A DNA stretch of 12,396 bases from Acidobacteriaceae bacterium (GTDB taxonomy: Bacteria > Acidobacteriota > Terriglobia > Terriglobales > Acidobacteriaceae): the NCBI GenBank assembly GCA_003152795.1, contig PMBA01000347.1, positions 3,368 to 15,763 of the forward strand. The letters are read 5' to 3'. How positions within the stretch are numbered: the stretch's first letter is position 1; the number at the start of each line of letters is the position of its first letter. A model generated the notes under the pieces. That model saw nothing but the letters and a program-made list of their open reading frames with translations, searched no databases and was not told where the DNA came from. Shown here one piece after another: positions 1-9,055 of this stretch. Position numbers and translations under genes: made by a program.

Positions 1-885
1 CGATTTTCCCTCCTGCCGTCGTACCCATGCGCCTTTGGCCTTGGTGTACAGCTTCAACGGCAACCCGCCCGTCTTCCACAATTGCTCGTCGACAGCTTTC
101 CGCATGCGTTCGAGAAGTGCGGGAACATTCAGAAAATAATCTGGCGATGTCAACCGCATCTCCGTGGCAATCTTTGCCAGATCCGTATTCAGCGCCAGCC
201 TGCTGCCGCGCCGCAGACAGGTCAACATCATGATCCACGAGCCCGCAAAGCAAAGCGGCAGGTAGTGAAACACAGCGTCCTGCCCCGGGCGGTCCTTCAT
301 CGGACGACCCCGCATGAGTTGATCCAGCCGACCCGAGGTGCAGCCCAGCATGTGGCCGATGTTACCCGCGTTCAGCATCACACCTTTCGCTTCGCCCGAC
401 GTGCCCGAGGTGTAGATGATCGTCACGACATCTTCTTCCGAAACCGTCAGCGCCGTACCCTCCACCGGCTCGCGTCCTAACGTGAAAACATGTTCAAAGC
501 AGAATTGCGGCGGCGCCTCCGGCCACGCCTCCACGATTGCATCGGCCAGCGCCTGCTCGCCGCAGGCAATTACCGCCGGCCCGCAATCCTTCATCATCGC
601 GACCAGTTCAGCCGGCGCCTGCCGCGCATACAGCGGCACCACCGTCAGGCTCTCCGCCATTGCGGCCAGATCCATCGCCACCCACTGCACCGAGTTATGC
701 GCCAGCAACGCGCAACGGTCGCCCTTTTTCAGCCGCAGTCGCCGCAGATAAGCCCGCGCCACCAGCACCTGAGCCAGCAACTGCCGCGCCGTCAGCGGGA
801 CCAACTGCCCGTCGCGAAGTTCCTGAAGAACAACGTTGTCCCCGCTCTTCTCCAGGCTGGCAAGAATCTGTTCCAGGAATGACAT
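1..885 (-). CDS. AMP-binding acyl-CoA/acyl-ACP synthetase, C-terminus outside window
   Basis: Partial gene: 295 codons are open from the ATG at 885 to the left edge, with no stop. The protein belongs to the ANL (AMP-forming, adenylating) superfamily, which activates a carboxylic acid with ATP and loads it onto CoA or a carrier protein. The phosphate-binding A3 motif YTSGTSGEAKGV is at residues 158-169. The following YLPLCFAGSW (208-217) sits where the A4 motif lies, and FLNVPALLERM (251-261) resembles the 'VPxxxE' segment of long-chain fatty-acid CoA ligases. The second half (A5-A10, including the catalytic lysine) is off the window. It is the last visible gene of the operon, 42 bp after the pyruvyl-transferase-like gene. 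An in-frame TAG lies 42-44 bases before the ATG, and no strong ribosome site is seen. I infer that it supplies the activated acyl chain to the two reductases encoded upstream; the chain length cannot be told. Confidence 0.88.
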   Translation of the reverse strand, partial: MSFLEQILASLEKSGDNVVLQELRDGQLVPLTARQLLAQVLVARAYLRRLRLKKGDRCALLAHNSVQWVAMDLAAMAESLTVVPLYARQAPAELVAMMKDCGPAVIACGEQALADAIVEAWPEAPPQFCFEHVFTLGREPVEGTALTVSEEDVVTIIYTSGTSGEAKGVMLNAGNIGHMLGCTSGRLDQLMRGRPMKDRPGQDAVFHYLPLCFAGSWIMMLTCLRRGSRLALNTDLAKIATEMRLTSPDYFLNVPALLERMRKAVDEQLWKTGGLPLKLYTKAKGAWVRRQEGKS

Positions 886-927
886 GAGAATCTGGTCGAT
901 CAGGAATGCCAAGCTCGAAAACTAACC

Positions 928-2337
928 CTACCCGTACGCCGCCGCTAATTCCTTCAACCCCTCGCTCATCGGCGGCAGGTAATCCTCCCAGCTCCATTCT
1001 CCGCGCCGCGTTGGGAACTCCGGATAGCGCCGCTGCACTTCTTCTTCAAAATAGACGCCCATGCGCGCCATCAATTTCAAATTCCTCACCACGCTCCGTG
1101 CAATTCCGTCGGCAATACGTTCACCGTCGCGATCCAGAATCTCAATCGCCGCCAGAGTCCGCGCCTCCAGATCCGGATCATCCACATTCATCAGCAACTC
1201 CTGATGTCCGCGCTCGTTCATCAGATTCCGTATGCGCTCATCCATCGTGATCCCAGCCGAAGCCACCAGCGCCGGCATCGAAGTCACAATCCCGTGATAG
1301 CGCGAAGACACCATCATGCGGCAAGCCCGCAGAATACTGACCATCTGATACATGTTGTAGTCGTCGGAGGTCAGCACCGGAACTCCGCCTAGCTTCTCCG
1401 AGATACGCCCGCAAGCCCGCGCATCCATGCGCTCGGTCGCCGCCATAATCACAAAAACACTTCTCTTCTGGCGAAACGCAGCCACCGCCTTCGCAATTGA
1501 ACTCAAATAGTGTTCGTTGGCGCGATTCGCCTCTGGCCCCGCATTATGAAAGTAGGGTCCGCGGTAGTGGCTGTCTTTGTATGCGCCGGCCAGGCTGTGC
1601 AGCGCGGCCTTCGCGACCGACGCCTTCACTGGCCACTCGAATGGGTTAATCGGACACACCACCAGCACCGGCATCTTCCCGTCCCAACCCACATCGTGGA
1701 GCGCCTTCTGCCCATACTCAGCACCCAGCGGCTCAAACGTCCACGCCGTGTCCGTGCCCAATTCTGTCGGCACTCCCAGTTCGCGCAGAATCTTCCGCGA
1801 CTCGTCATTGCGCGTGATCACCAGCGAATTCCGGCAATAGCGCCCGCACATTTTCGCGACCAGCGGATCCATGTGTCCGGCCTCGGCGCCGTAGCCGATC
1901 GAAAGCTTGTTCTCAGCCGCCGCAATACCCAGCGACCCGATCATCATCGTCGCCAGGGCATTCGCGAATTTCGATTTGAACATCGAGCCTTCACACGCCA
2001 CCACACCATGATGCTTCGGTACTTCACTCGCCAGGAAAGGCGGGAAAATATCCGGCAACCGCACTTGCGAAGTCCCTTCGAAATATCCCCGCGACCGGTC
2101 AAAATTAAAGGTCATCATGCTAAGGTCGACATTCTCCGGCCCCAGAATCCGCCGGATCTGCCGCAGCATTTCTTCCACTCGCACATCCGATCCCGTGTTG
2201 CGTGTCCCGTTGTAGCCCGCAAACAGCAGCTTCAGTTTTTCACCCGGCTGCCACGGCTCTCCCTTGCCCATCATCCACTGAAGTTTCTTGCCCTCGATGA
2301 TGCTCGATACCCACGCTTCCAGAACGAAGTCCATCAT
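928..2337 (-). CDS. Polysaccharide pyruvyl transferase family protein
   Basis: The 469-residue product matches the polysaccharide pyruvyl transferase family (CsaB/WcaK-like), whose known members transfer pyruvate from phosphoenolpyruvate to a sugar as a ketal. Visible signatures are [13 protein letters not shown] at 39-51 (the family's N-terminal 'GYYGxxNxGD'-like nucleotide-fold loop), [15 protein letters not shown] at 175-189 (the 'RDxxS...LxxLG' segment), GTDTAW at 194-199, and SSRYHGI at 344-350 (the conserved R-x-H-x-I/L motif of the C-terminal half). At about 470 residues it is longer than a typical CsaB, with extra sequence at both ends. No signal peptide is seen, so it is probably cytoplasmic. 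Its ATG overlaps the stop of the preceding reductase gene as ATGA (4 bp), which indicates translational coupling. It may modify the sugar head group of a lipid, or it may have been recruited to another reaction; neither acceptor nor donor can be told from sequence. Confidence 0.82.
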   Translation of the reverse strand: MMDFVLEAWVSSIIEGKKLQWMMGKGEPWQPGEKLKLLFAGYNGTRNTGSDVRVEEMLRQIRRILGPENVDLSMMTFNFDRSRGYFEGTSQVRLPDIFPPFLASEVPKHHGVVACEGSMFKSKFANALATMMIGSLGIAAAENKLSIGYGAEAGHMDPLVAKMCGRYCRNSLVITRNDESRKILRELGVPTELGTDTAWTFEPLGAEYGQKALHDVGWDGKMPVLVVCPINPFEWPVKASVAKAALHSLAGAYKDSHYRGPYFHNAGPEANRANEHYLSSIAKAVAAFRQKRSVFVIMAATERMDARACGRISEKLGGVPVLTSDDYNMYQMVSILRACRMMVSSRYHGIVTSMPALVASAGITMDERIRNLMNERGHQELLMNVDDPDLEARTLAAIEILDRDGERIADGIARSVVRNLKLMARMGVYFEEEVQRRYPEFPTRRGEWSWEDYLPPMSEGLKELAAAYG

Positions 2338-3473
2338 GCGGCAGACCCTCCCGCCTTTGTGCTCTCCGGCCAGGCTTGATATGGATATTGAAAATTGTGC
2401 TCACGGCTGAACCGGAGCAGCGGAAAACTGTATTGCGAAAATGGCGCCGGCTTGCGCCCCATTTCCGTTGTGACCCGTGTATTGTCGAACACCGTATTCC
2501 AGGTCAAATACGGCAGGAAGACTTTCAGCAGCGCCGCACCGTGCCCCACCGGCCCTTTGCGGTTCGCCAGCGAGTGGACGATGGAGCTGAACGGTTTTTC
2601 CAGGATCGGCAAAAACAGCGGCCCGCGCTTGTTCTGCTCGGCTGCCAGCGCCTTCGTCAATTCCCGAAACGTCTGCGCATCGTTGCCCGAAGAAAGATGA
2701 TAGGTATCGTGCTCGGGATTCGTCTTCATGTGCAAAGTGGAAATTGCATCCGCCACGAAGTCCACATTCACAATGTCAATTTTGTCATGCGGACGGAAGG
2801 GCAGCACCGGCAATCCCGCCAGGAACACGAACGACCGCACCATGTCGAACTGCGTGGTCTGCGGATAGCGGCTGTCTCCCAAGACGATGCTGGGCCGGAA
2901 AATGGTCAGCGGCACGTCCGGCAGCAACTCGCGCACCATGTGCTCGCAGAATTTTTTCGTGCGCGCATAGGGATCATAATCCGAGCGCTCCCACTCAATC
3001 GACCGGTCTTCCACAACAACTTCGTGGCTGCGCTTTCCCGCCACCGCCACCGTGCTTACATTCGAAAACCGCTGCAGCCCGTGATAGTAGTGTGCTTGCC
3101 GCGCCAGTTGCACCACTTCGAGCGTCCCGCGCAGATTCACATTCAAACAACTTTTTTCCGACTTCCGGTTCAGCGAAGCCGCGCAGTGGATAATCGAATC
3201 CGTGGTGTGCACGAGCCGGTCATAATCGCCAGCTTCCAGTCCGAACTGGGGCGACGTAAGATCGCCGCGAAATATCCGGATCTTCGCCTGCAAATACTCG
3301 TAGAACTTGGGAAACGCCAGGTGCAACTGCAACGCCTGCCAAAGCCGCATTTCGGCGTCTCGCGGGTCGCGGCCGCGCACCAGCAGATTCACGGTGGCGT
3401 CATGCCGCTCCAGCAGATTCGCGGCGACATGCGCGCCGATGTACCCGGTTCCACCGGTCAGGAAAATTGCCAC
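2334..3473 (-). CDS. Extended SDR reductase, thioester-reductase/NAD_binding_4 type
   Basis: The 379-residue product is an NAD(P)-dependent extended short-chain dehydrogenase. The dinucleotide-binding motif GGTGYIG is at residues 7-13, the HCAAS element at 96-100, the catalytic Ser/Thr in VSTVAVAG (139-146), and the YxxxK pair at Y169/K173 within [16 protein letters not shown] (191-200) is the usual substrate-side segment. The pattern is closest to the thioester-reductase/fatty acyl reductase branch (NAD_binding_4) rather than to sugar epimerases, though the two are hard to separate by eye. It starts at a GTG (3471-3473) preceded by GGAG, overlaps the end of the FAR gene by 16 bp, and shares ATGA with the following gene. 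It probably carries out a second reduction step, or acts on a sugar, in the same pathway as its operon partners. Confidence 0.85.
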   Translation of the reverse strand: MAIFLTGGTGYIGAHVAANLLERHDATVNLLVRGRDPRDAEMRLWQALQLHLAFPKFYEYLQAKIRIFRGDLTSPQFGLEAGDYDRLVHTTDSIIHCAASLNRKSEKSCLNVNLRGTLEVVQLARQAHYYHGLQRFSNVSTVAVAGKRSHEVVVEDRSIEWERSDYDPYARTKKFCEHMVRELLPDVPLTIFRPSIVLGDSRYPQTTQFDMVRSFVFLAGLPVLPFRPHDKIDIVNVDFVADAISTLHMKTNPEHDTYHLSSGNDAQTFRELTKALAAEQNKRGPLFLPILEKPFSSIVHSLANRKGPVGHGAALLKVFLPYLTWNTVFDNTRVTTEMGRKPAPFSQYSFPLLRFSREHNFQYPYQAWPESTKAGGSAA

Positions 3474-5896
3474 GTTGCTCCGTCTGTCCCCGTCGTCATC
3501 ACATCGCCATTTTCAAGCGTTGAAGTTGTCGTTGTCGCCGGCGGCATTTGCAATTCACGCGGCGCACGCGCTTCCAGCGGCCGCCCTTCGATCAGCGGAT
3601 ACGTCCACCGCCGCAACGCCGGAATATGAATGTCGATCCAATACTCCCACCAGTCCAGCCCCGCCGTGTCATACCCGAAAATCTCTTTTTCCTCCGGCGT
3701 CAGAGCCTGCGACAACTTCTCCACGTTATCCGCAACAAAGTCGTGCTCGTTATGAAGAATGAACGGCTCGAACAAGCCCACCAGCTTCTCCACGCGCTCC
3801 AGGTTGCGTTCGGTTTTCGCCAGCGGCTTTTTCATGGCCGAGGGCAGCGGAGACATCACCCGCTGGATCGACTTGATAATCATCTTCTGCGCCGGCGCCG
3901 ACATACGGTTATAGCGCTCTTTCGAAACCGGAATCGCATCCATTCGCAGCCGCAGCCAGTACTCCAGCCCTTCCTGCGCCCGATAGTGACGCCTGTGTCC
4001 CAGCGATGTCAACTCGATCGACCGCCCCATGTCGCACGGATTGGTCACCGAAGTCGCCAATTGATAAAGCGGATCGTGCCGCCTCTCCACCAGCGCCGCC
4101 CCAATCAGCGTCATCCCCGCGCACACCGCATCCACCGGAATAATATCCAACCGCTTGCGCTCGTTCGAAGGCAATTGCCGAAACGCGGTTCCCAGCAGGT
4201 ACGACAGCGACGCCGAAGTATTGATGCCCTCATTCCACCCGCGAAACGGCTTCGCCACCGAGGTCTCGACGATTGACGGCCGCACAATCGCAATCGGCAG
4301 CCCCGCGCCGTGTTTCGCGATCATCGACTCGGCGAGGCTCTTGGTGAACGTGTAAGTATTCGGCCAGCCCAGCTCCTTCGCGCGCCGCGTGCCTTCTTCC
4401 GTAAGATAATTCTTCAACCACCGAACCCTGTTCTTGCGGATCTGGTTTTCCAGCGCCTGCCCGCTCAGCCCTTTCGCCGCATGCTCTTTCCCCAACGCCT
4501 GTTTCTTCAATTCCTCGGCGACTTCCGGCCCTTCCGCTCGCGCTTCCGCCGACTCCACCAATTCATGCAGACGATGCCATTCTCTTTCCGCGTCGAAATC
4601 TTTCAAGTGCGCCGGCGTGTAATTCAAACGCACCCGTTCACTCACCCGCCCGTCACGCTGCCCCGCCACATAGCAAGTCGAAAGATGCAGCAACGCCGCG
4701 TGCTCCGATCCGCGGATGAATTCGATCAGGTGATAAGTCGAATCCACATTCACGGCCAACGCGTCCCGCAGATCGGGATTGAAATCCGTCAAGCCCGAGC
4801 TGTTGATGATCAGATCCAAATCCTTACGCAGCCGCGCGGCAGTCGCAGGGTCCAGCCCCAGTCCGGGCTGCGAAACATCGCCCTCCACCACCTCAATCTT
4901 TTCCGCCAGCAGCGCGCCCAGTCCGTCGCCGTATTTGTCAAACAACGGATCGAAAACCGGCGACCCTTCGATCATCTTCTCGAAGCGCTGCTGCGCTGGA
5001 CTCGACTTCTGCCGCCGGATCAGCAGATAAAGCTTCCTCATCTCGGGCAGATCCATCAAGGTATTCGCCAGCCACACCTTGCCGATAAATCCCGTGACGC
5101 CGATCAGCATCACGCGCTTCCCACGCAGCGCATGGCGCACCGAAAACTGCGCCGGATACCGCTTTTCGTCGAAATATACAATGGGCCGAACTCGCGGAGT
5201 CTCCACCCGCACTGCCGGCACGATCGCCGCCGCCAGCGCCTTCGGCCCCCGCAACCCAAGCGCCCGCACCCATCGCGCCGGACTCTGCTGCCCATCCGGG
5301 CCCGCTTCGCGAATCCGCGCAAATAATCCCCGCGGCCGAATCACCGGACTCAGTAGCCGTCCGGTCGCAACTCCATCGCGGAAGTCCAGGCGGTTCGCAA
5401 TGATCCACCGCACTCCCAGATGCCGCGCCAGGGGACGCATCACCTGCTCCAACCCCTGGCTCACCAGCACTACGTCGACGCCCGTCGCTTGCAACGCCTT
5501 CAGATGCCGCACTCCTTCGGCTTTGAGCAGCGGTTTGAGTTTGTATTCGAATTCTTCCTCGCCCAACAGGTCGAGCCGGTCGCGGGTAATCCCGCGCAGC
5601 ACAGCATGAACGATCCGAGTCGCAGCGACGCGGTTCACTGCATACAGGAACGGACGCAGCACCGCCATTAAGAGCACCAAACTGCGGCGCGCCGCCCGCG
5701 CGATAAATGTCTGGCTATTCCAGGTAAAAAACGCAATCGGACGAACCGTGGTAAGTTCCAGCAGACTCCCTTCCACCCGCCAGTAGACCGGGGAGGAAGG
5801 CCGCGACCGACGCGGCGGCGAAGCGACGCACGAAGCCTGCGCACTGGCCTCTAGCGGCGACTGCACCTTTCCATCGACTTTGTTTACAGATTCCAA
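3458..5896 (-). CDS. Fatty acyl-CoA reductase with N-terminal degenerate HAD-like domain
   Basis: The 812-residue product has two parts. Residues about 36-185 resemble HAD-IB phosphatases, with a helical cap, VLVSQG at 143-148 (motif II Ser) and IANRLDF...GVATGRL at 166-181. Motif I, however, reads RVEGSLL (40-46) instead of DxDGTL, and the motif III/IV region is absent, so phosphatase activity is unlikely. Residues about 255-770 form a fatty acyl-CoA reductase: GVTGFIGK (266-273), STCYV (406-410), YTFTK with Y515 and K519, a helix-rich insert at 430-505, and the FAR C-terminal pattern [10 protein letters not shown]...[15 protein letters not shown]. Such enzymes reduce acyl-CoA or acyl-ACP with NADPH to an aldehyde or alcohol. 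A Thr-rich tail (787-812) follows. The start is uncertain: TTG at 5896 is the longest option (TGA just upstream), and a GTG at 5866 is the alternative. It is the first gene of the lipid operon. Confidence 0.9.
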   Translation of the reverse strand: MESVNKVDGKVQSPLEASAQASCVASPPRRSRPSSPVYWRVEGSLLELTTVRPIAFFTWNSQTFIARAARRSLVLLMAVLRPFLYAVNRVAATRIVHAVLRGITRDRLDLLGEEEFEYKLKPLLKAEGVRHLKALQATGVDVVLVSQGLEQVMRPLARHLGVRWIIANRLDFRDGVATGRLLSPVIRPRGLFARIREAGPDGQQSPARWVRALGLRGPKALAAAIVPAVRVETPRVRPIVYFDEKRYPAQFSVRHALRGKRVMLIGVTGFIGKVWLANTLMDLPEMRKLYLLIRRQKSSPAQQRFEKMIEGSPVFDPLFDKYGDGLGALLAEKIEVVEGDVSQPGLGLDPATAARLRKDLDLIINSSGLTDFNPDLRDALAVNVDSTYHLIEFIRGSEHAALLHLSTCYVAGQRDGRVSERVRLNYTPAHLKDFDAEREWHRLHELVESAEARAEGPEVAEELKKQALGKEHAAKGLSGQALENQIRKNRVRWLKNYLTEEGTRRAKELGWPNTYTFTKSLAESMIAKHGAGLPIAIVRPSIVETSVAKPFRGWNEGINTSASLSYLLGTAFRQLPSNERKRLDIIPVDAVCAGMTLIGAALVERRHDPLYQLATSVTNPCDMGRSIELTSLGHRRHYRAQEGLEYWLRLRMDAIPVSKERYNRMSAPAQKMIIKSIQRVMSPLPSAMKKPLAKTERNLERVEKLVGLFEPFILHNEHDFVADNVEKLSQALTPEEKEIFGYDTAGLDWWEYWIDIHIPALRRWTYPLIEGRPLEARAPRELQMPPATTTTSTLENGDVMTTGTDGATWQFS

Positions 5897-6100
5897 GCCT
5901 CAATATCCGGCTACCCTCCCAGCGCGATCAGGAGGCAGGCCGCAATCATCTATTTTAACCTCTAGTGCACAAACGACGAAGAATAACCGTAGCCCGTGTG
6001 GAGCGGACACTCCTGTCCGCGAACTCACCCCAGGAGCTGCCACCGAGACCTGCCGCATTCTCGAAGCCCTCAATGCTTGCTCGCAAAGGGTTGCGCTGAA
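5897..6100. promoter_or_regulatory. Intergenic region with putative promoter of the reductase operon
   Basis: This 204-bp gap lies between the stop of the exported NADAR-like gene and the start of the reductase operon, both on the minus strand. On the minus strand a -10-like TAAAAT (reverse of 5952-5957) lies about 55 bases before the TTG start, with only a weak -35 (TTCGTC) 17 bases upstream. A palindromic GTGCAC lies between them. Near the upstream gene's stop, a short CGCAA/TTGCG hairpin (6082-6095) and the hairpin repeat at 5997-6026 could end transcription, but no T-run follows either. The promoter call is tentative. Confidence 0.3.
5997..6026. repeat. Short hairpin repeat, copy 1 (GCGGACA/TGTCCGC)
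   Basis: This 30-nt element aligns with the copy at 9071-9100 with 26 of 30 identical bases. Its core is a perfect 7-bp inverted repeat, GCGGACA (6003-6009) and TGTCCGC (6014-6020), around a CTCC loop. The two copies are in the same orientation and both lie between genes. It looks like a REP/REPIN-type dispersed palindrome. It could also be a transcript-stabilising stem, but no T-tract supports a terminator. Confidence 0.6.
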
Positions 6101-7309
6101 CTACCGTACCCGAGCCAACTCCCGAATCTGGTTCAAATACCCCACATACACCGGAATCGGAATATCTGGCGAGTCGCCATCATTCAGAAAATGCGACAGC
6201 CGAACCTCCATTGGAATTGCGCTGATGACTTCGCGGAACCGCGCCATCTTCAAGTACTTCTCCCGCCAGACCTCGAGCATCACCGACCGGAACTCTTCGC
6301 TGATGAAACCCATTCGACGCTCCCCCAGGGTAATGGCGTCGAAATGCCGTGCCCCGAGCGCCTTCCGGATGGGATCGTCGGGGGCTGAGAACGTGTAGAC
6401 CAAATGAAACAGATCCGCGAGATCGCCCCAGAGCACCTTTTCCTCGAACGCGCTAAAGCGAAATGAAACCGCGCCGCGTTGCTGAACCGCTCGGGCGTGA
6501 TCGTCCGCGCTCAGCCCATGACGACCCAATTCATCGCGAAACCATCGCAGTCGATCTTTAGCCAGGTTGTGTCGCAGGAACTCCACGGCGTAAGCATTCG
6601 GCAGATAAGTCTTGGGATCACGGTCCAATCGAGCCAACCACGGCACCCAATCGTTCCGCTCCAGGATACCTAGCAACGCCGTCAGATCCGCCAGCCGAAC
6701 GTCGGGGTGATACTTCACCGCCTGCCAGAAATGCTCAGTCGAATCATAAGTAGCGCCATAGAGCTGAATGCCTTCCTCGATGGGGTACCAGTTCGAGAGC
6801 ACACGTCCCGCGATCGATGGCGAAGCACTCCAGCAATTCAGCGAATGCTTCCATTTCTCCTGCACTGCTAGAAAGGCCTCTCCGTAACCGGGCGGAGTCG
6901 ATTCCCTGACACGCGCGACTGCCTGCCGCAATTCGTCGCTGGTGTGCGTAATCAGCGTCTCCAGGGGCCGCTCATCTTCCATCGAGATTACCCGGCTTTC
7001 AATCCCGCGTCGCAGCAAATCGCCCGCCAGTTGCCGCCTCTGCTCGTCATCCAGCCCGCCTCGAACATTCCAACGCTGCTTCTCCGACTCGATATAAAGA
7101 AACAACTCAGCTAGTGACTTGAACTCAATGAAGCCGTGAATCGCAAACGCTACCGGGCGCCCATCCTTGACGATCACGGTGGAAGGCGTAACCAGAGCCT
7201 GCAGAGAAACCGCTTCCGCCGACAGCGGCGAGCTCGCACTCAAAATCGTAAAACCCACCGACAATATCAACCAGCACATGGCCCGCATGTTTCGTGAATG
7301 TTCCTTCAC
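6101..7309 (-). CDS. Exported protein with NADAR (YbiA)-like segments
   Basis: The 402-residue product begins with a likely Sec signal peptide: charged MKEHSRNMR, a hydrophobic stretch at about 11-27, and a probable cleavage near LSA-EA (30-32). Residues 171-200 read LSNWYP...YDSTEHFWQAVKY, closely resembling the NADAR/YbiA signature (SNFYP...S-x-EH-x-x-QA-x-K). EFRSVMLEVWREKY (339-352) and VGYLNQIREL (389-398) resemble the family's later 'M...KF' and 'LG..LM..R' elements. About 140 residues separate these two halves, far more than in a standard NADAR domain. Cytoplasmic NADAR enzymes hydrolyse N-glycosidic bonds of riboflavin intermediates or ADP-ribosylated guanine; an exported version would act outside the cytoplasm or serve another role. 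The gene starts at GTG 7309 with GAGG four bases upstream (ATG at 7288 is an alternative) and follows the acetyltransferase by 22 bp. The open reading frame and export are likely; the family call is moderate. Confidence 0.7.
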   Translation of the reverse strand: MKEHSRNMRAMCWLILSVGFTILSASSPLSAEAVSLQALVTPSTVIVKDGRPVAFAIHGFIEFKSLAELFLYIESEKQRWNVRGGLDDEQRRQLAGDLLRRGIESRVISMEDERPLETLITHTSDELRQAVARVRESTPPGYGEAFLAVQEKWKHSLNCWSASPSIAGRVLSNWYPIEEGIQLYGATYDSTEHFWQAVKYHPDVRLADLTALLGILERNDWVPWLARLDRDPKTYLPNAYAVEFLRHNLAKDRLRWFRDELGRHGLSADDHARAVQQRGAVSFRFSAFEEKVLWGDLADLFHLVYTFSAPDDPIRKALGARHFDAITLGERRMGFISEEFRSVMLEVWREKYLKMARFREVISAIPMEVRLSHFLNDGDSPDIPIPVYVGYLNQIRELARVR

Positions 7310-7331
7310 AAATCCTCACCGCTTCGAAAGT

Positions 7332-7832
7332 CTAAGCCATTCGCTCCACCCAGCAAACGTCCCAATACTTCCCAAATTTCCGTCCATTTTCGTTGAATAC
7401 GCCGACCACTGTAAATCCGAATCGCCGATGCAGCGCTTCCGTCGCCGCATTTGGCAACGCGTACCCCGCCACAAAACGATGAATGTCCTCGCCCTTCAGC
7501 CTTTCAAACAATTCCGCATACAACCGGTTTCCAATTCCCTTCCCCATTGCCGCTGGCGCACAATAAATCGTCGTCTCCACCGTCGTCTCGTACCCCGGCT
7601 TCGGACGAAACCGCGTCGTCCCCGCATATCCCATGACCACCCCATTTTCTTCCGCAACCACCAGCCGATGCCGACCCGTTGCGGCAAATTGCGCATACCA
7701 CCCCTCCCGCCGCTCCACCGTGTAAGCCTCAACGTCAAAGGTCACCGGTGTATTCACAACGTAATAGTTATAGATCTCGGTAATCCGCGCCAGATCCCCG
7801 CGCTCCGCAGTCCGAATCCATGTCTTGCCCAT
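7332..7832 (-). CDS. GNAT N-acetyltransferase, phosphinothricin/methionine sulfone type
   Basis: The 166-residue product has the length and pattern of the Pat/Bar/MddA branch of the GNAT superfamily, cytoplasmic enzymes that move an acetyl group from acetyl-CoA to the amino group of phosphinothricin, methionine sulfone or sulfoximine, or related amino acids. Visible are the N-terminal IRTAERGDLARITEIYNYY, the TPVTFD segment typical of this branch, the acetyl-CoA loop MGKGIG (96-101, with Met where Arg or Gln is usual), and LPN..ATEALHRRFGF (126-140) followed by G.K.G.YWD. The true substrate cannot be told. The ATG at 7832 has a strong ribosome site, AGGGGG, about five bases upstream. The gene lies 20 bp after chrA and 22 bp before the exported NADAR-like gene, so all three are probably co-transcribed. 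Confidence 0.88.
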   Translation of the reverse strand: MGKTWIRTAERGDLARITEIYNYYVVNTPVTFDVEAYTVERREGWYAQFAATGRHRLVVAEENGVVMGYAGTTRFRPKPGYETTVETTIYCAPAAMGKGIGNRLYAELFERLKGEDIHRFVAGYALPNAATEALHRRFGFTVVGVFNENGRKFGKYWDVCWVERMA

Positions 7833-7852
7833 CGCGGCCCCCTAAATTCAAA

Positions 7853-9055
7853 TCACCGCATGAACCATCCCGGCATTACCCATCCTACGGCGGCTGCCGC
7901 CGCCACCACCCAGGCCGAGTTCGCGCGAAACCGAATCAGCGCGACCAAGCTCACTGCGAACACAACTAGCGTTGTCCGGTCCACAATCGATGCCTTTCCC
8001 AACTGCCACGCCACCACCGCCATCAACGCAAGCGAGCCCGCAACCACTCCATCCAGCGCTGCCGCAGCCACCGCCGATCTTCGCAGCCGCGGGATCAGCG
8101 GTCCGCTCAGCGCCACCAGCACGAAACCCGGCAGAAAGATTCCGGCCGTCGCTACCACCGCACCCAACCAGCCCGCCAAAACGTACCCGACGAACGTCGC
8201 CGTCGTAAACAGTGGACCGGGCGTAAACTGTCCCACCGCGACCGCGTCCATCAACTGCTTATCCGTCAGCCAATGCAAACGCTCCACAAACTCGGTCCGC
8301 AGAAATGCCAGCAGGACATATCCACTACCGAACACCACCGACCCAACTTTCAGGAACGACAAAAACAAACGCCCCAGACTCACCGGAAACGCCGCGCCCC
8401 CAGCCATCACCGCCACAGCCCCGGCAAACATTTGCGGACGTCCGAGAACTTTCTGAAGCACAACGATTCTCGGAAGCCCCAGCGGGCCGATACCCACCAG
8501 CCGGTTCCTCATCCCTGACGCCGATGCCGCTGCCAACCCGGCAAACGCCAGCACCATCACCGGACTGACTCCAAACAAATTCAGCGCTGCGGTCAGCACC
8601 GCAATCACCGCCAGCAGAGTCGAACGCACTCCCGTCCGTCCCAACTTCCCCAGCGCCTGGATCACGATTGCGACCACCGCCGGCTTGATCGCGGAGAGGA
8701 CGCCTTCCACCTTCGGCATGGCACCGAAGCGCACATAGGCCCAAGCAATCACCGACACAATGATCGCCGCCGGAATAATGAAGCAACATCCCGCCACAAT
8801 CAGTCCGCGCCAGCCGCGTTTCAGTTGGCCCACAAAAATTGCGACTTCGGTCGAACTCGGCCCCGGGATCAAATTCGCCGTCGCCAGCCGGTCGAGAAAT
8901 TCCGCGTGCGTCATCCACTTCCGCCGGCGCACAAACTCTTCTTCCATCATCGCCAGATGCGCCGCCGGACCGCCAAACGCAATCGTCCCCAGTTTCAGAA
9001 ACACCAGGGCAATCTCCCCCAGCGAAGCCTCCCGTATTTCCGAAAACTCAGTCAT
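7853..9055 (-). CDS. chrA: Chromate transporter, CHR family, two-domain form
   Basis: The 400-residue inner-membrane protein has the duplicated structure of long-chain CHR transporters, which expel chromate using the proton gradient. The first half carries the FGGP motif (27-30) and NLIPGP (61-66). The second half repeats them as FGSG (242-245) and FTPGP (277-281). Each half has several hydrophobic spans and a charged loop (EEEFVRRRKW; RTEFVERLHW). Length and motif positions are normal for ChrA, although some family members are not proven chromate pumps and may carry sulfate or other anions. The ATG at 9055 lacks a strong ribosome site. The leader contains the hairpin repeat at 9071-9100. It is the first gene of a three-gene operon with the acetyltransferase and the exported NADAR-like protein. 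No chrB or chrR regulator gene is seen nearby. Confidence 0.92.
   Translation of the reverse strand: MTEFSEIREASLGEIALVFLKLGTIAFGGPAAHLAMMEEEFVRRRKWMTHAEFLDRLATANLIPGPSSTEVAIFVGQLKRGWRGLIVAGCCFIIPAAIIVSVIAWAYVRFGAMPKVEGVLSAIKPAVVAIVIQALGKLGRTGVRSTLLAVIAVLTAALNLFGVSPVMVLAFAGLAAASASGMRNRLVGIGPLGLPRIVVLQKVLGRPQMFAGAVAVMAGGAAFPVSLGRLFLSFLKVGSVVFGSGYVLLAFLRTEFVERLHWLTDKQLMDAVAVGQFTPGPLFTTATFVGYVLAGWLGAVVATAGIFLPGFVLVALSGPLIPRLRRSAVAAAALDGVVAGSLALMAVVAWQLGKASIVDRTTLVVFAVSLVALIRFRANSAWVVAAAAAVGWVMPGWFMR

Noticed and set aside
2334..3473. Annotation as a UDP-sugar epimerase
   Set aside because: The Rossmann and YxxxK motifs fit both, but the overall pattern and the FAR neighbour favour the thioester-reductase branch. 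Kept as a possibility within the feature.
2376..3629. Long plus-strand open frame (417 codons) opposite the SDR gene, and similar long frames at 1510-2379, 4310-5326 and 7167-8456
   Set aside because: They lie antisense to well-supported genes, are rich in Arg, His, Pro and Gln with no recognisable motif, and are the usual by-product of high-GC coding sequence on the other strand.
6082..6095. CGCAA/TTGCG hairpin just after the stop of the exported NADAR-like gene as a terminator
   Set aside because: The stem is only 5 bp and no T-run follows on the minus strand.
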